A DNA stretch of 64,000 bases from assembly GCA_036320915.1 (NCBI GenBank), contig JAXBDG010000005.1:1178001-1242000 (forward strand), given 5' to 3'. The stretch's first letter is position 1, and every line of letters starts with the position of its first letter. Positions 17,845-30,914 of this stretch are shown here, one piece after another. The position numbers and the translations under genes are program-made. The notes beneath the pieces are model-generated. The model ran no database searches, was not told the origin of the DNA, and saw nothing but the letters and a program-made list of their open reading frames with translations. The DNA comes from Linnemannia elongata. Lineage: Eukaryota; Mortierellomycota; Mortierellomycetes; Mortierellales; Mortierellaceae.

Positions 17845-20800
17845 ATGGCAGACATTGTGGTCTACGAGGACTCGCCTCTAGCCCAATACTTGCAAGGTAC
17901 CTGCACTCCACCTCGTGCCACCGCCAAAACGGGATCTCCGAAGTCATTCGATTCGCTCGTCTCTGAAACTCAACCTTGACCTCTTTTCCCTCCTGTACCG
18001 TAACACACAAACTTTCTATAGACATTCAAGAGGAACAGCATGGACCTGACCTACAACATTCGCCAGTTCCTATTCACGAGCCAGGTCCGAAACCTGACTC
18101 AGTCGGCAAGCGGATGGCCAACAACACCATCGGCATGCTGACCCATTTGATCGAGTACTTGACGGTATGTCGCGGATCCGTTTATTTCCTGCACAACCCA
18201 CCCGCTCCCGTGGTTGTTGTTCCCTTCCCTCTGCTCAGTTACCCTTAGCTTCTTTTTCATGTGCCCTCTTGACCTTTGTTTTGTTTTGTTTTTTCACAAA
18301 GCATCGTTGCTCACACCTGTTGTTTTTGTCATATTGGCCGGTTGGCGTCCTGTCCGATTGCCTTTCCCTTACTCAAATCATGACTATTAGCATACGTTCT
18401 CACCTTCGGCGTCGGACGCAGAGGATGCCGAGTTTGAGGAGCGATTCAAGTACTTTATTTGTACATCCCCTTTCCTCAACAAGGCTGCGACCTTGCACAC
18501 GCACGAGCGTGGTCGTCGCACAGACACGCCCATCACGATCGAATACGCCGCCAATTTCAGCCCTGGTCGATTCGGCTACCTCCTCGGATTCGGTACGCTT
18601 GCAACGCTCATCGCCCGATCGGTCCTGGCTCGTACACGGGTCGGACGAATGCCCATCCTCAAAACACTCTTGAGCCGCGCAGCAGCCATTACCCTCACTG
18701 TTATATCCTCCGCATGGATGCTCCGTATCCTTGTATGTCTAATGGCTCTACTCAAGTTCCTCCGCAATGGCATCTTTGCCAACATCCTTTACTGTTCTTT
18801 TATTTTCTTTTTTTCTGCCTGCCCTAATCCTGCATCGCGACGATGGACTAATGAATGGCGTTGCTCGATCGATACTTGCTTAATAGCACCGCCGTAAGCT
18901 CCAAACCACCCAGAACCAGGCCCTTCGATCGCTTCAATTGCTTGTCAATGAATGCCAATCCCTCGACGTCAAAGTCAATCGAGCGATCATGGTTATTCAA
19001 GAGATCGAGCTGGTATCCAGAGGGTACCGTCTATCGACCCCACTTGCGCCCATCTCTCGGATTGAGCAGGCTTCAAAAACGCGACGCTGTAACATGGTCC
19101 GGGCGCAGTTAGTTGCAGCCCTTCTCAAGAGCGGGGCCTTGTTCCAGAAATCGACCGAAACCCTGCAATCCCATATCGACCACAAACGCCTGAGCACCTT
19201 GTTGGACATGTACAACATTACGCCTTCATCTCGACCCAACTCTCCCGGTTACCTGGACGCAACTGGTGGTGGTGGAGGAGCCCATATTACAGGAACCTTT
19301 GCTTCACCCAGCACGCCTGACAACCGCTTCGCCAACCTGACTATCCAGACCCAATCTGCTAACAACCACCACCTTGCCAACGATTCCCTGACCCTGACTG
19401 CCTCGCCCACCTCGGATGCCCATATACCTCTGCCCTCGCACTACGCTCATCATGCCCGACAGCACTCGACCTCGAAGCGCCGTAGCCGCACCATGACAGG
19501 AGGATCAAGCCGGAGTCGACCTTCAAGCTACCATGAGCCCAGCCTCAACAGTCCATTGATTAATGCCGAACAACAACGATTTTTGGCCTTTGGAAGACGG
19601 CCTTCTCGACGCCATCACACCTCTTGGTCTGCTTCTGAAGGAGAGGATTCGGATTCGGGATCGCTCTCCATGGTTTCACCTCGATCTAGCATATACTCGA
19701 ATGCCGATGCCGGTGGCTCTTCTCCGACGCCTTCTTCTCCCGAAATGACATCCCTGGAACGCTTGCGAAAGAATTTTCAAAAGATGCATGGATTTCGACG
19801 GGAGTTCCTCTGTGAACTGTTATCGATTCGCCGTAAGAGCAGGAAAGGACGTCAGGGACTTCACCATGCTCTCAAGGACTATGATCGGAACTGGACCGTT
19901 GTACGTGATGTCCTCCAAGAGGGTCTCCAAGGAATTGAATCTGTGGTTGCTGAACTGAGTAAAGTGCTGGATACCGAATTATGTAAGTCAAGAGCAAATT
20001 CATTGTCAGGTCGAGGAAAATGCCTCTGTGTCGTAGCTGATGTCAAGATGAATTGTGGCACGCTATCTGACGCGTTTGTTTTCTTCGTGGTCTATTTAGA
20101 TACCCTGCCTCGGATTGATATCCAAGGCAACAATAGCTCGCCTCGGGATAAGCAACTACAACCCTTTGTTCAACGACTTGCGCTCCTGGAACAACACGTT
20201 CGTGGTGTCCAGGCAAAACTGTACATCTGCAACGAGGATATTAAGGAAACCGCTCGTCAAGGTAAACAATTGCACCTATGGGTACCGTATTCCAAGTATA
20301 GCGATGCCTATGCAGAAGGATACTAAATCCCCCCCTCTGTCTTTTGTTGCTATGTGAACAATAGACCCTGTGGACACTGAAAAACGGCGATTACTGGAAC
20401 TACAATACGACTCGATTAGTCAGGATATCGGTATGATGGCATCGGAATGGCAACTCGGAAAAACGGCTCTCAACCACGTCTTTGAACCCCTCCAGACTCT
20501 TCCTGTTCAAGGATTAGATACACCATCTGCATTGAGCGATTCACAAGGCGCAGGACGCGGACTTGGCCTGGATACATTAGGAGAATCGGCAGGATATGAT
20601 GGACCTGTGGTGGACTCGATGGAGACTTTGGAGGATCATCAGCGTCTTATGGCATTGGCGGCCAAGCGAGAAGAGACCTGGGAAGCTTCTACAGAGTCTG
20701 GGCCTTCATCGTCGCGGAGGCTTGGATTTGCTGCCGATGGATCTGCAACGGCCAAGATGACGCGCGCTGAGAGGATAGCACATCAGAAGCTGTTACGAGA

Positions 20801-21359
20801 GCAGGAAGAGGCCAAGAAGGAGCGTGTCTATGACAACTCCAAGATGGTGCATGAGCTGAAGGATGTTTTGGGACGTCGCCGTCATCTCCGTGAGAACGAC
20901 GATGATACTGAGCCTGCTTCAGGATCTTCAAGAATACCTGCTGCTGCGTCGTCAACTTCCTCACGGAAACAAGGGGACCCGGCAGAGATTGAGGCTCTAG
21001 GCTACTCTTTAGTCGGCGCAGGATCGTTGGCTGAACAACTGGCCAAGGCGGTCGCGGAGAAGGCAGAGGAGCAGGGTGGTCAGTCCAAGTCAGGAACAGC
21101 GCAACAACAACAATATCTCTCGCTGGTCGAAGAGTTTTCTGCGTCAGCATCATCCGAGCGTATCTCGCCCTTCTCGCTGAGCGCCTCTGTCTTTGCATCT
21201 GGATCCGATTCGTTTATGTCGTTTATGGAGGCGTCAATAGGACCCATGGATGAGTCCATTGTCGAGATCACAGGAGTTGGTGAGGCCGACGACGAAGAGG
21301 AGCAAGAGGAGGAGGGGGAGTCACACGATGGTGATAGTGAACAGGCGACTCAGATCTAG
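17845..21359 (+). CDS. Vezatin / Inp2-type myosin-binding peroxisome inheritance protein
   Basis: Predicted membrane protein of 929 aa that would tether peroxisomes to a class V myosin. Exons: 17845-17896, 18022-18164, 18391-18732, 18887-19982, 20100-20261 and 20365-21359, all in phase. It starts with VVYEDSPLAQYLQ. Two hydrophobic segments at about residues 127-147 (FGYLLGFGTLATLIARSVL) and 161-179 (AAAITLTVISSAWMLRIL) form a likely hairpin. At about 214-237 lies VIQEIELVSRGYRLSTPLAP, which matches what I know as the vezatin/Inp2 'myosin-binding motif of peroxisomes' family. The middle is Ser-rich with helical stretches (about 470-600), and the tail is acidic. It converges with the M20 peptidase gene with 111 bp between stop codons. 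The family call rests on the motif and the membrane hairpin; the peroxisome role is inferred from the family. Confidence 0.8.
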
Positions 21360-21470
21360 ACCATCCTCATCGCATTGCACACCAAAAAATATCATCATTC
21401 CATAATAACAACCATTTTCATCATATACACACGCTGTATTTCTCCTCTATGTCTATGATAGTGCAGTTAT

Positions 21471-22894
21471 TTACTGAGACTCGGCGAACAGCTTCAGGAC
21501 AATATCCTTGTAGCTTCCCACAGCAGCAATCAGCTCCTTCTTGTTGATGAACTCGTTAGGGGCATGGGCGCAGAGAATGCTTCCAGGTCCAAAGAGCAAA
21601 GAATGCTTCGCAGTAGTGAACGAAGGAATGTCGGTAAAGTAGTTGGCGACAAAAGTTTCGAATCCAGGGACAGAGTGACAACGAACGGGTTCCCAGCAGG
21701 TCAGACGTTCGATGGAGATCTTGTCCTTGAGTTGCTGTTCAACAGTGAGGACCTGCTCGACGAGGTCCAGGACTTCTTGGGTCGAGGTCGCGATGCGGAA
21801 GGAGATACCTGCCTTTGAGAAGGCGGGGACAATGTTAGCGGCGAGTCCTCCTTGGATGGTCCCGATGTTCATTGTCGTCTTTCCAAAGTAGGGGTCCTCA
21901 GGGAGTTTCTACAATATGAAGGAAGCTCAAGTTAGTTTTGTGTATTTTTGTTCTTTCGTTTGGTACCTGTTGGGCGGTGTCTTCCTGCTTAAGGTCAAAG
22001 GTCACTTACAATAGACTTGAGCTTGTGCAAGAGGTCAATCATCTTGTCGTTGGCGCTGACACCCAACTCAGGATATCCACTGTGCGCTATTACATAACAG
22101 AGCCAAGGTTAAGAATTGTCAGTCGCCCATGTATGGCCATTATCCTGTTTTGTCCTTATGAGTCAGAAATAGATCCGTACCTGCTTTGCCCTCGATGCTG
22201 ATGTTGAGACGCAAGACACCCTTGTGTCCCAGAGCCAGCCTGGACTCTGTTGGTTCTCCGACAATCAAGTAGTCAGGGGTCAATCCGAGATCGTTTGCTT
22301 TCTATGTATAGTTAAACATGACACAAACCATTGTTACAAAAAGACGGCACTGAGTGAAATTTTGTTCACACGCTCTACAATCATGCATCCATCCTCAGCG
22401 CAAAACCACTCCTTGAAGAAAAAAATGGCCCAACTGGCATGTTCCTGAGACAACGAACAAAAAACACAACTTACCACCATGCCAATATGATCAACCTCCT
22501 CACCAACAACAAATAAGAACCCAATGTCGCCATCTTTAACCTTGCCCTCCCTTCTCAACTCCTCAACAGCCTGGACCTGAGCCGCCATAGAGCCTTTGGC
22601 ATCGCTCGATCCGCGTCCGTACACATTCTCCTCGTCCTCACGGTACTCGACATAGGGTGGGACGACATCAATATGGCTGTTGAAGAGGACGCGCGGGTTG
22701 CGTCCTTTGCCGAGGTAGGCCAGAACGTTCTCACGACCGGGGGCGATGGTCTGGAGCTCGACAGTGTAGCCGAGGTTTGTGAGGTAGGCTTGGAGGTATT
22801 GGGTGCATGGCGATTCGTTCTCGGTGATGCAGGAGATGGAGACGAGGCCCTTGTGGAAAGCGAGGAGTTCTTTGGCAGATTCTGGGGTAGTCAT
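21471..22894 (-). CDS. M20-family metallopeptidase (acetylornithine deacetylase / DapE-like)
   Basis: Zinc-dependent amidohydrolase of 351 aa. Exons (minus strand): 22894-22475, 22301-22181, 22086-22010 and 21908-21471. The di-metal site is complete: H74 and D76 (NSHIDVVPPY), D98 (GRGSSDAKG), the catalytic E132 with E133 (VGEEVDHIG), E156 (GEPTES) and H321 (CAHAPNEF). The dimerisation-domain signature GKAAHSGYPELG follows the third splice junction. The length is slightly under the 375-400 aa usual for ArgE. The substrate could be N-acetylornithine or another N-acyl amino acid or dipeptide, and the sequence alone does not decide. No signal peptide is seen, so it is probably cytosolic. The gene is divergent from SUV3, with 559 bp between start codons. 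Confidence 0.85.
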
Positions 22895-23453
22895 TATTGC
22901 GTGTAGAAAGGTTTGAGGAGGGGAGGGGAGGAGTTGTGTGTGCAAGAAAGGAAAGAAAGAAAGAAAGAAAAGAACAGAAAACAGGAGGGACGATGGCGCC
23001 TTTCTTTGTATGAGTAATTATTATCTTTTAGCGCAGTTTTCCTCCGTATGGTTACTGCGTAAGATTTCTTTTTTTGGAGAGTTGGAGGGTTGGCGTTAGT
23101 CACGACGTATCCGTTGAGCCTCACGCGAAGAAATGACCAGAACGAGTACGTTGCGGTTATATGATGAAGATCTCCAACCTGGATACCCTTGCATCCATCA
23201 CTGGCACCGTAAGGCACGCGTATTTGATGATAGAGCAGGGGCAAACCTAATCAGTCCCCGAACGGAGATTGTCAGGGAGCTCCCTTGACTTGACCCAAGC
23301 CCATCCCAAGGTCTCTGATGTGACGGCTAAATGCAAAGTAAAAAAAAAATGTGCTCTAAAAGGTGAAAATGCAAAAACAAGCAAAGCTGATCACCTTTCC
23401 CATTCGCTTTCATTCGCTCTTTGTTCCGAACGAACATCTCTTCATTGCCAGGA
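22895..23453. promoter_or_regulatory. Divergent promoter region, M20 peptidase (-) and SUV3 (+)
   Basis: The 559 bp between the two opposed start codons contain no gene. CT-rich leader sequence, seen as GAAAGAAAG on the + strand, lies just upstream of the minus-strand start. No specific binding site was recognised. Confidence 0.5.
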
Positions 23454-26400
23454 ATGCTGTCCTTCACCGCGACCAGGAAGGCAACTAGCTCATGTACAGG
23501 AACATGGATCGCTGCCACCACAGGAAGACACCTGTCAACTGCCGCGAAAACGCCACGCCTTTCCTCAACTACAAGAGGTGGACTTTTGGCAACACCTTGC
23601 AGAGCATATTTGCTGTCTGGCTCATCAAGAACAAGAGCCGCTCTCACCGCCACCACAGCGCCACGGACTGTATTCTGCCGGTTTAGACACACAGAGTCAG
23701 CTAGCAGATTCAAGGAGTTTGGTGGTCATGGATCAAGTCGCAGGTCGTCGCCATCGTTCAGAGATAGGGAGGGATCCTTTCGGCCACGGAGAGACGACGG
23801 AAGCGTATTCGGAGGATTGGAGTTTCAAGGACCATGGGAGACCGCAGGCACGTCTCTACCCGATTCTCGGAGTAGCATTCTTTAAAAGAAAGGAATACGG
23901 GCAGTTCAGATTCGCGAAGAAATCATAATGATCAGGAGACTAACGCGCAGTCTGAATCCATGGTCCATTTGTTCTAGCATTGAAGAATGCGATCGAACGG
24001 TTCAAGTTTCCAAGCGGGATGCAACAATATCTGGAGGCGATGGGCACACCTCAGGAGACGGCTGTCGATCTGATCAAGACGTTTTCTCGACGCGCGCTTC
24101 AAGGAAAAGTTCCAGAGGTTAACAAGAAGGCGATCGGAACTTTGGCGGATCAGTCGTTGGAAGTCGGCATGACATTCCAGTCGATGGGCGTCACCCGGGA
24201 AGAAGCGATTGCCAGCAAACTGGACAAGGTCATTTGGGACGCTTTCTTTACACACTGCGAAAAAATGTTCCCGTCCGATACTCTATTCCGACTGACAAGG
24301 CTCAGAGAGATCTCTGATTTGCGGTATCCAGCGGAGTGGAACCCTGCCGCGCGTCTGATGAAGAGGTAAATGCTCAAAAAATTGGTGGCGCATATTAGTT
24401 GTATGTTAAGACGCAGTTTATTAACTCACCTTTACTTGTATGCTTTCACTAATTATTTAGAAAGATCATTATGCATGTGGGGCCAACCAACTCTGGAAAG
24501 ACATACAACGCGCTGCAGAGACTTCAAGCGGCAGAGTCAGGAGCCTATCTTTCACCCCTGCGACTTTTGGCTCACGAGGTTTTTGAGAGGATGAACGATG
24601 CAGGAACACCATGCAACCTTATCACAGGAGAAGAGAGGCGATTTGCTGTTAAAGACTCTGAAGGCAACCCCGATCCCAAGGCCGCCAAATGTGTTTCATG
24701 TACGGTCGAGATGGTGGATCTGAACCGCAAGATTGAGGTCGCTGTTGTAGACGAAATTCAAATGCTCGCCGATCCGGACCGTGGCTGGGCATGGACACAT
24801 GCGCTGCTCAGCCTGCCAGCAAAGGAGATTCACCTCTGTGGTGAACCTACCGTGGTGGATCTTGTCAAGAAAATTTGCGCGTTGACGAACGAGGAGGTCG
24901 AGGTGCATCGATACGACCGATTGAGCAAGATGGAGGTCATGGATGAGAGCCTGTACGGACAATTAGACAAGATCCAGAAGGGCGACTGTGTTGTGACCTT
25001 TTCCCGCAAGAACATCTTTTTGTTGAAGAGGCACATTGAGGCCTCTACGGGTCTCCGATGTGCAGTTGCTTATGGAAGCTTACCTCCAGAAAGTAGATCA
25101 ACGCAAGCAAAGCTTTTCAACGACCCCAACAGCGGATATGATATTCTCGTGGCCAGTGATGCCATTGGAATGGGTCTGAACTTGTACGTAACCTTCCTTG
25201 AATCGTGCTGTTTGTGTCACATCAACCGTGGCGCCACCTTGTGTACATGTACTAAACTTTGTTTTCGTCGTGACTATTTAGGAACATCCGCCGCATTATC
25301 TTCGAGGCGACAGAGAAGTTCGATGGCTCGGTCGTGCGGACACTGAGTCTTACACAGCTAAAGCAGATCGGTGGACGAGCAGGTCGATTCGGGACAGAGT
25401 ATGCCGTCGGTTTGGCAACAACGCTCTTTCAACGCGACATCCCCACGCTCAAACGTGCAATGGCGGCGCCTATGATCGATATCAAGGTAGACGATTGTCG
25501 ACGAATGTTCGCCCTCTTCATATGACTTTGTGTTCCTACATCATACGGTCCTACGGTCACACTAATGGTCATTTACATTTCGAATATCATGCTGCATTAG
25601 CGTGCGGGTATTCAACCTACGGCAGATATGCTCCAGCAGTTTTCCATTCAGATGCCTGGAGCGCCCTTTTCATATGTTCTCAAAACATTCGAGATGATGT
25701 CGCGCAACTCTGGCCTGTTCTTCCTTGGACTCTTCCGTGGCATGATTGTACGTCGCGGTCGGTGGGCTTGGGCATTTTTCATGACGATGAACCTTATTCC
25801 ATGACTGGACATGACCCTATGTCGTAATAGCATAGTCAGTCGAGTTGCTTATTCTTTATTCCCTTGAACCCTATTTATGTACTAGGCTGCTGCTGAAATT
25901 CTGGACAAGATTGAGATGCCTGTCCGCGAGCGGATAACATTCATCTCTGCCCCGATCCAGGTCCGTGACCCTACGGTGGTTGAGGCCGCGGTGAAGATGG
26001 CGCGATCTGTGAGCAGTGGTAAGCCTATGGCAATTGATGAGGCTGTCGAACTACCGGCTCTGTCGGTTCTTGAGAAGAAGGTCAAATTGGACTTGCGCAA
26101 ATTGGAGTCATCCCACCGCATCATCATGTTGTATCTCTGGCTCAGGTAAGAGAGCATTTTTATTCTATGTGCTCGTTTTGATCGTAACGATGGACATTTT
26201 GTCTATTGTCTGTATTTCGATCCTCACCCCTCCTTTTTATTTTATCTGAACTAATGTAGTCAACGATTTGGAGATGTGTTCCAAGGAGGGCTAGAATGTG
26301 ATGCAGCCAAGCGCAAGGTCCAGTGCGAGACTTTGATCGAGAAGGCGTTGGAGCAGGCCGATAACGCACGCTTGAAGAAAAAACAACGGCGAGAGGAAGA

Positions 26401-26521
26401 GCAGGCAACTAGCGGCTTGATCAATGGCGAAACCATTGCTGAGGAGAAGGTGTTTGAAGAGGTGGAAGTTCAGACCGAGGTTGAGCGCCCAAGAAGAAGG
26501 AGCCCTGCACGCCGTCGTTGA
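23454..26521 (+). CDS. SUV3: SUV3 mitochondrial ATP-dependent RNA helicase
   Basis: DExH-type RNA helicase of 800 aa that, in yeast and human, partners with an exoribonuclease to degrade mitochondrial RNA. Exons: 23454-23871, 23978-24365, 24461-25183, 25282-25486, 25601-25747, 25886-26145 and 26260-26521. The N-terminus (MLSFTATRKATSSCTGTW) is basic, Ser/Thr-rich and free of acidic residues, as in mitochondrial presequences. Walker A is HVGPTNSGKT (about residues 273-282), the Walker B variant is VVDEIQML (about 364-371), and motif VI is QIGGRAGRFG (about 535-544); these are the Suv3 signature forms. The C-terminal region (MPGAPFSYVLKTF, then LSVLEKKVKLDLRKLE) fits the Suv3 C-terminal domain, ending in a charged tail. 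The exon 1 donor (A|GTAGCA) is weak and is the least certain junction. Confidence 0.93.
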
Positions 26522-28310
26522 GTCCAAAACACTACGTATGGGGCAGTGGATTGACAGGCAATAACCTTAATGAGGTTAGAACTCGACTATGGATGTCGCC
26601 CCTTTCCTCCTTTAGCACTCCCCCACTCCTTGATAGAACCTCAGACGTCATCCGACTTGTAACAACATAACAAACAATACACATCATGCATTTTTTTTAA
26701 CCATTGGGAAACCTCGGAGTCGAGTTGAAAGGAGGAGGAGGAGGAGGAGGAGCAAGGGGCCACAAAAAAAAACAAGATCTTGTTTCCCGCCTTGCTCTGC
26801 CTTGCTTTGCCAATGCATGTCTCCGCCTCTTTTTGCCCTTGGCGTGTGGGTGGTGAGCATGCAGCAAACGAAGAAGAAAAAAAAACCATGAGTAACGAAC
26901 ATATTCCTGATCAACGACGGATAGATGTCCCCGGCTCTCAACCAAAAGAAATAAAAGAAAAGAAAATGAAGGAGGCGACATCTATGTGTCTATGTGTCTC
27001 TGTGTCGGTACTTTGAGCTCCGTGAAAAAGAAACAGCGCTGATGAGGCGCCAGCAGCCTTTTATTTTATGAGGCACCCTTGTTTTTACTTTGGAAGCCTT
27101 TATTTCTCTTCTGCTCTTGCCCATCCATCCATACACATTGTAGCCTCACACATACAGGACACTCTCTGCACGCGCACACACATTACAGCATATGCACATA
27201 GGTCCATTCCTCTCTTTTCTTCTTCTTCTGCCTTCGTTAGCCTACCTTTTCAATCCTTTCTTTCCCTTCCTTCTTTCAACTTGCTTCCTGCTTCCTGCTT
27301 TCACTTTCGCTCCCCTTCCGCTTCCATTCTCTCCTCTCCTATTCTCTCTTCCTTTCTCTTTTTCCGGGTGCTGCTCACCCATCAACGCATTCATCATCTA
27401 TCCGACAGCAAAAGCAACAACAACAACAACAACAGGAACAACAGCAACGACGACAGCAACAAGAAAGTTGTTTTGTCCTCTTGTTTTCCAACAGGTAGCT
27501 CTTACTCCATTCGCGCCTTCCATACCAAGCATCCCGCCTTCACTTCTGTGTCACGCCCACCTCTCTTCTCCCCCTATGCCCTCCACTGCCTTGCGGCTGT
27601 ACTCGTCGTTGTTGTCCGTCGGCTTTCTCACTTCTTGACTGATATCCACCCGATTCCCCTCCTTTTCGTTGGCACCTACCCCTCTTCTCTCTCATCCCTT
27701 CCTCTCCTACTTCTCACACTCTATCTTTTCGACTCTCCCTTTCTCCTTCCTTGCTCTCACACTCCAACTTCTGCCGTGTCCTTTCCTCTCCGCCACAGAT
27801 CCCCTTCTCTCTTCCACTCCACTTGCCTCTCTCACACTCTCTATCCGTCTATTACTGGGGTGGCATTCAACCATAACTTGCAGCTCGACAACAAAAAAAC
27901 CAACAACAACAAGCTGACAGAAGAAAGACAAAAAAGGCTCCAGTCGTCCCCTCCTCACTATCAGACTATAGCTTGTATGCACAACCTTTTCTGTTACCTC
28001 TGCACAGTCCCAAGGTTACCCTTCCACATCGCATAATCTTTGAAAACGAATATACACAGGCATTATGAACAACATGCCAAGGAAGACATGGACAAAAAAG
28101 CTATATATATTAACCTTCAGGCTCTTCTTTCTATATTGTTTCCGTCTCTTCTTTTTTTTTCCTTCATGTCGTTGAACTATGTGTAGAGCCTCCTACACGT
28201 CGGTTGCTTGTTTCCGTGGGCGTCCGCACCCTTTACCACCATAGTTTGCGCCCACACAAACACCAACACCAACATAATACCAGATTTGATAACGAATCAA
28301 TCCAGGAACG
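26522..28310. other. Intergenic region and CT-rich leader of KCH1
   Basis: I see no gene. A 322-codon open frame at 27068-28036 is a Ser/Pro/Leu-rich translation of CT-rich leader DNA with no domain. CAA/CAG-type repeats occur at about 27410-27470. The stretch probably carries the 3' tail of SUV3, then the promoter and leader of KCH1. Confidence 0.55.
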
Positions 28311-30417
28311 ATGGGCGCACAGTGGAAGCGCGAGGTTGTGCAGGACCACAAGTTTGATTTCATCAACGTAGACGACTTTATTGACAACTCTTGCTGGCGA
28401 CAGTTTACCTACTCGCTGGTCTTTGCGGCAATAATCCGTGGTATCCTCGTCTACTGCTCCGACATCTTCACAGCCGCTAACTTGTTGGCCAATAGTGACG
28501 CGAACTCATTTGTACCGGCCCAGGGTGTCCAGCTGACGGGCTTTGGGAAACTGCCGTTTGAGGTATACAAGTGGCTCTTTTCGGGCTGTATCCTACTAGG
28601 CTTTGCTCTCCTTGGATGGGAGATCCGGCGAGCAAGAGCGATCATTGCCTCGAGGGATATTTCATATGCGTTCACGTCGATGATTGCATGTCGGTACTAC
28701 ACCGTGCGGTCGTACCCGCATTACTGCTTCTTTGCCCAGATTAACAACTCCAAGAAGACAGTCGACGAGGTCGCCTTCTTTTGCTTTTTTACCTTTCGAA
28801 GTACGTCTCGTGGTTAGAAAGGTCACTTGTGTGGCAATTGCCTTTTTGTTTTACTGTTTGTTTGTTTTATGGTATTCACAGCCTCTTTGGGTCATCTAAA
28901 ATGCACTACAATCCTTTTTCCTTCGCTCGTCCCTCCTTTGCTATCCTGTTCGATCGCTCACGCCTACTCCTTTTTTTCTTGTCTTTCTCAAACGTTCCCT
29001 TCTTCTTCCTCCTCCTCTTCCCTTCCAGACTGGAAGCGGTTGATCCTTGCAGACGCGCCCCGCCAGATCATCAACGCGACGATTCTATACCAAACCTTCC
29101 ACAACCACCTGAACTCGTCCTTCTTTGACTGGGACCACATTGTCGGCTCGGGCAATAACTTTATCTACAAAAAGATCTCTTTGGGGGCCATGATGTTCAC
29201 CGTGTTTATGTTCGCGCTGTCGTTGATCATGCTCATCAGCGCCGTCATCATGTACATCCCCCTTGTCAGTCATATTCAAGGCAACCTCAAGGAGTTTTGT
29301 TGTCACAAGATCGACAAGCGGTATGCACATGTATCTCACCCCTACTTGTATAAGAGACAGGATGGCGCGTGTTCAGGGGACTAATTTGTACTATTTACTG
29401 TGCGCCCTAAAAACGGATAGAATCGACGAACTGATCCGCAAAAAGTCAAAGACACGAGCAGCAGATGAGGCAGAAAAGGCAGGCAGGAATCCGACAATGG
29501 CCAACATGCAGCAACCAACCCTCCCCAATGTCGATGACCTTCTGGAACCGGCTTTACCGACAGTCGGCACACCCAGGACAGCCTACGCTCAAAAGTCACC
29601 CTTGCCCTTTGGCATGCAGACACCCAAGACCGGTCATAGCTATATCCAACTGCAACCACTACCGCCTGCAGCGCCTTATATGCATAGCAACCACAGCAAT
29701 GCCAGCAATGCCAGCAATTCCAGCAAACATGGAGGGGGACCGCCACCTCCACAAAATCAATACGGATACGACTACTATCAGGCGGCAAAATCACCACCTC
29801 CAGGCGCTGGCATGGCTTCGACACATGGGAAACCCAAGGAGTCGTTCGATCCATATGCCGAGTCTGCATTCACAAGCGACGATGTATACGGCGGAATCTA
29901 CAATCGAGACCAGGGCCAGCCATACATGGCACCACAGAGTCAGAGTCAAGGCCACGAAGGGTACTCGAATGCAGGAGGAGTGGGCTCGCCGGTTACGTAT
30001 TACAGCGGCAACGGTAGCAGCAAGACTGGTAGCCCGCCTTATGCAGGACAGACACCGTCACCACCACGATGCAGGATTTACGATGACTACATTCCTGAGA
30101 GATCGGCTTCGCCCATCCAGTCACAGCATGGAGGATCGGATCTGGATAGCCACCATGGAGGATCAGTCGTGGGAGGATATACTGGTGGCGGTAACGGTGG
30201 CTATGGACCTGCGAGTAGGGTTCAGGGAGGTGGATATGGACCAGGTCCTGGTCCTGGTGGTTATGGCAATGCTCGATATGCAGGACATGGAGCTGCAGGT
30301 GGCGGAGGACCTAGTTACGGAAATGAATATCAGCCAACCAATCCAAGGCGACAGGACACAGCCCCCAACGCTAACAGGAATATCTACCGTGGTGGCGGAG
30401 GAGGACCTGGATATTAA
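28311..30417 (+). CDS. KCH1: KCH1-type fungal low-affinity potassium transporter
   Basis: Plasma-membrane K+ uptake protein of the fungal KCH family (yeast Kch1/Prm6), 592 aa. Exons: 28311-28800, 29029-29320 and 29421-30417. Hydrophobic segments lie at about 32-52 (FTYSLVFAAIIRGILVYCSDI), 86-104 (YKWLFSGCILLGFALLGWEI) and 214-242 (SLGAMMFTVFMFALSLIM and beyond). Between them are the family blocks DFINVDDFIDNSCW, WEIRRARAIIASRDIS and NWKRLILADAPRQIIN. From about residue 265 to the end the protein is disordered and rich in Gly, Pro, Gln and Tyr, typical of the variable cytosolic tail. It sits between SUV3 and NUS1 on the same strand with no sign of co-transcription. Transport activity is inferred from the family. 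Confidence 0.88.
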
Positions 30418-30914
30418 AAGTAGAGTTTCTTTCTCGCTCTTGTTTGTTCGATTCGTTCATTCATAGTACTTCATACCATATTATCAACATAATACACATG
30501 CACACAATACGTAAGCGGATGCTACATCGATCGAAAAAGAAAAAAGATCCTTGGATCTCATCTCGTTTGATGTTTAGTAAAGGGTGTCAGCAGTTTCCAA
30601 TTGCCTTCGTGAAAGGTTCAATGGCGTGCGGGGGGCGAAGATACAAGATCGCTTATATTCCGATTTCTGTTATGGCACCATTCAGCGACACCGCTGGCGT
30701 GCTTTTCTTACCCTTTCGCTTCAAGCCACACGAATTTGAACATTATCAGAGCCCCCTCCCGCCCCGCTGAGGGAAGAGAGAGAGAGAGGGAGAGAAGTTT
30801 GACAGAGAACAAAGAAACTCTTCTCCTTATTTTTCTATTTTTTTTCTTTTTCTTTTTTCTTTTCACTTTCGACATCACACCCATCCGACTCCTCATCCTG
30901 ACTCAAAATAGAAC
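30418..30914. other. Intergenic region KCH1-NUS1
   Basis: About 500 bp without a gene. It holds the KCH1 3' tail and a GA tract near 30775-30792 followed by a T-rich leader (about 30830-30860) before the NUS1 start at 30915. Confidence 0.5.

Noticed and set aside
27068..28036. 322-codon + strand open frame before KCH1
   Set aside because: It translates CT-rich leader DNA into Ser/Pro/Leu-rich sequence without domains; the recognisable gene starts at 28311.
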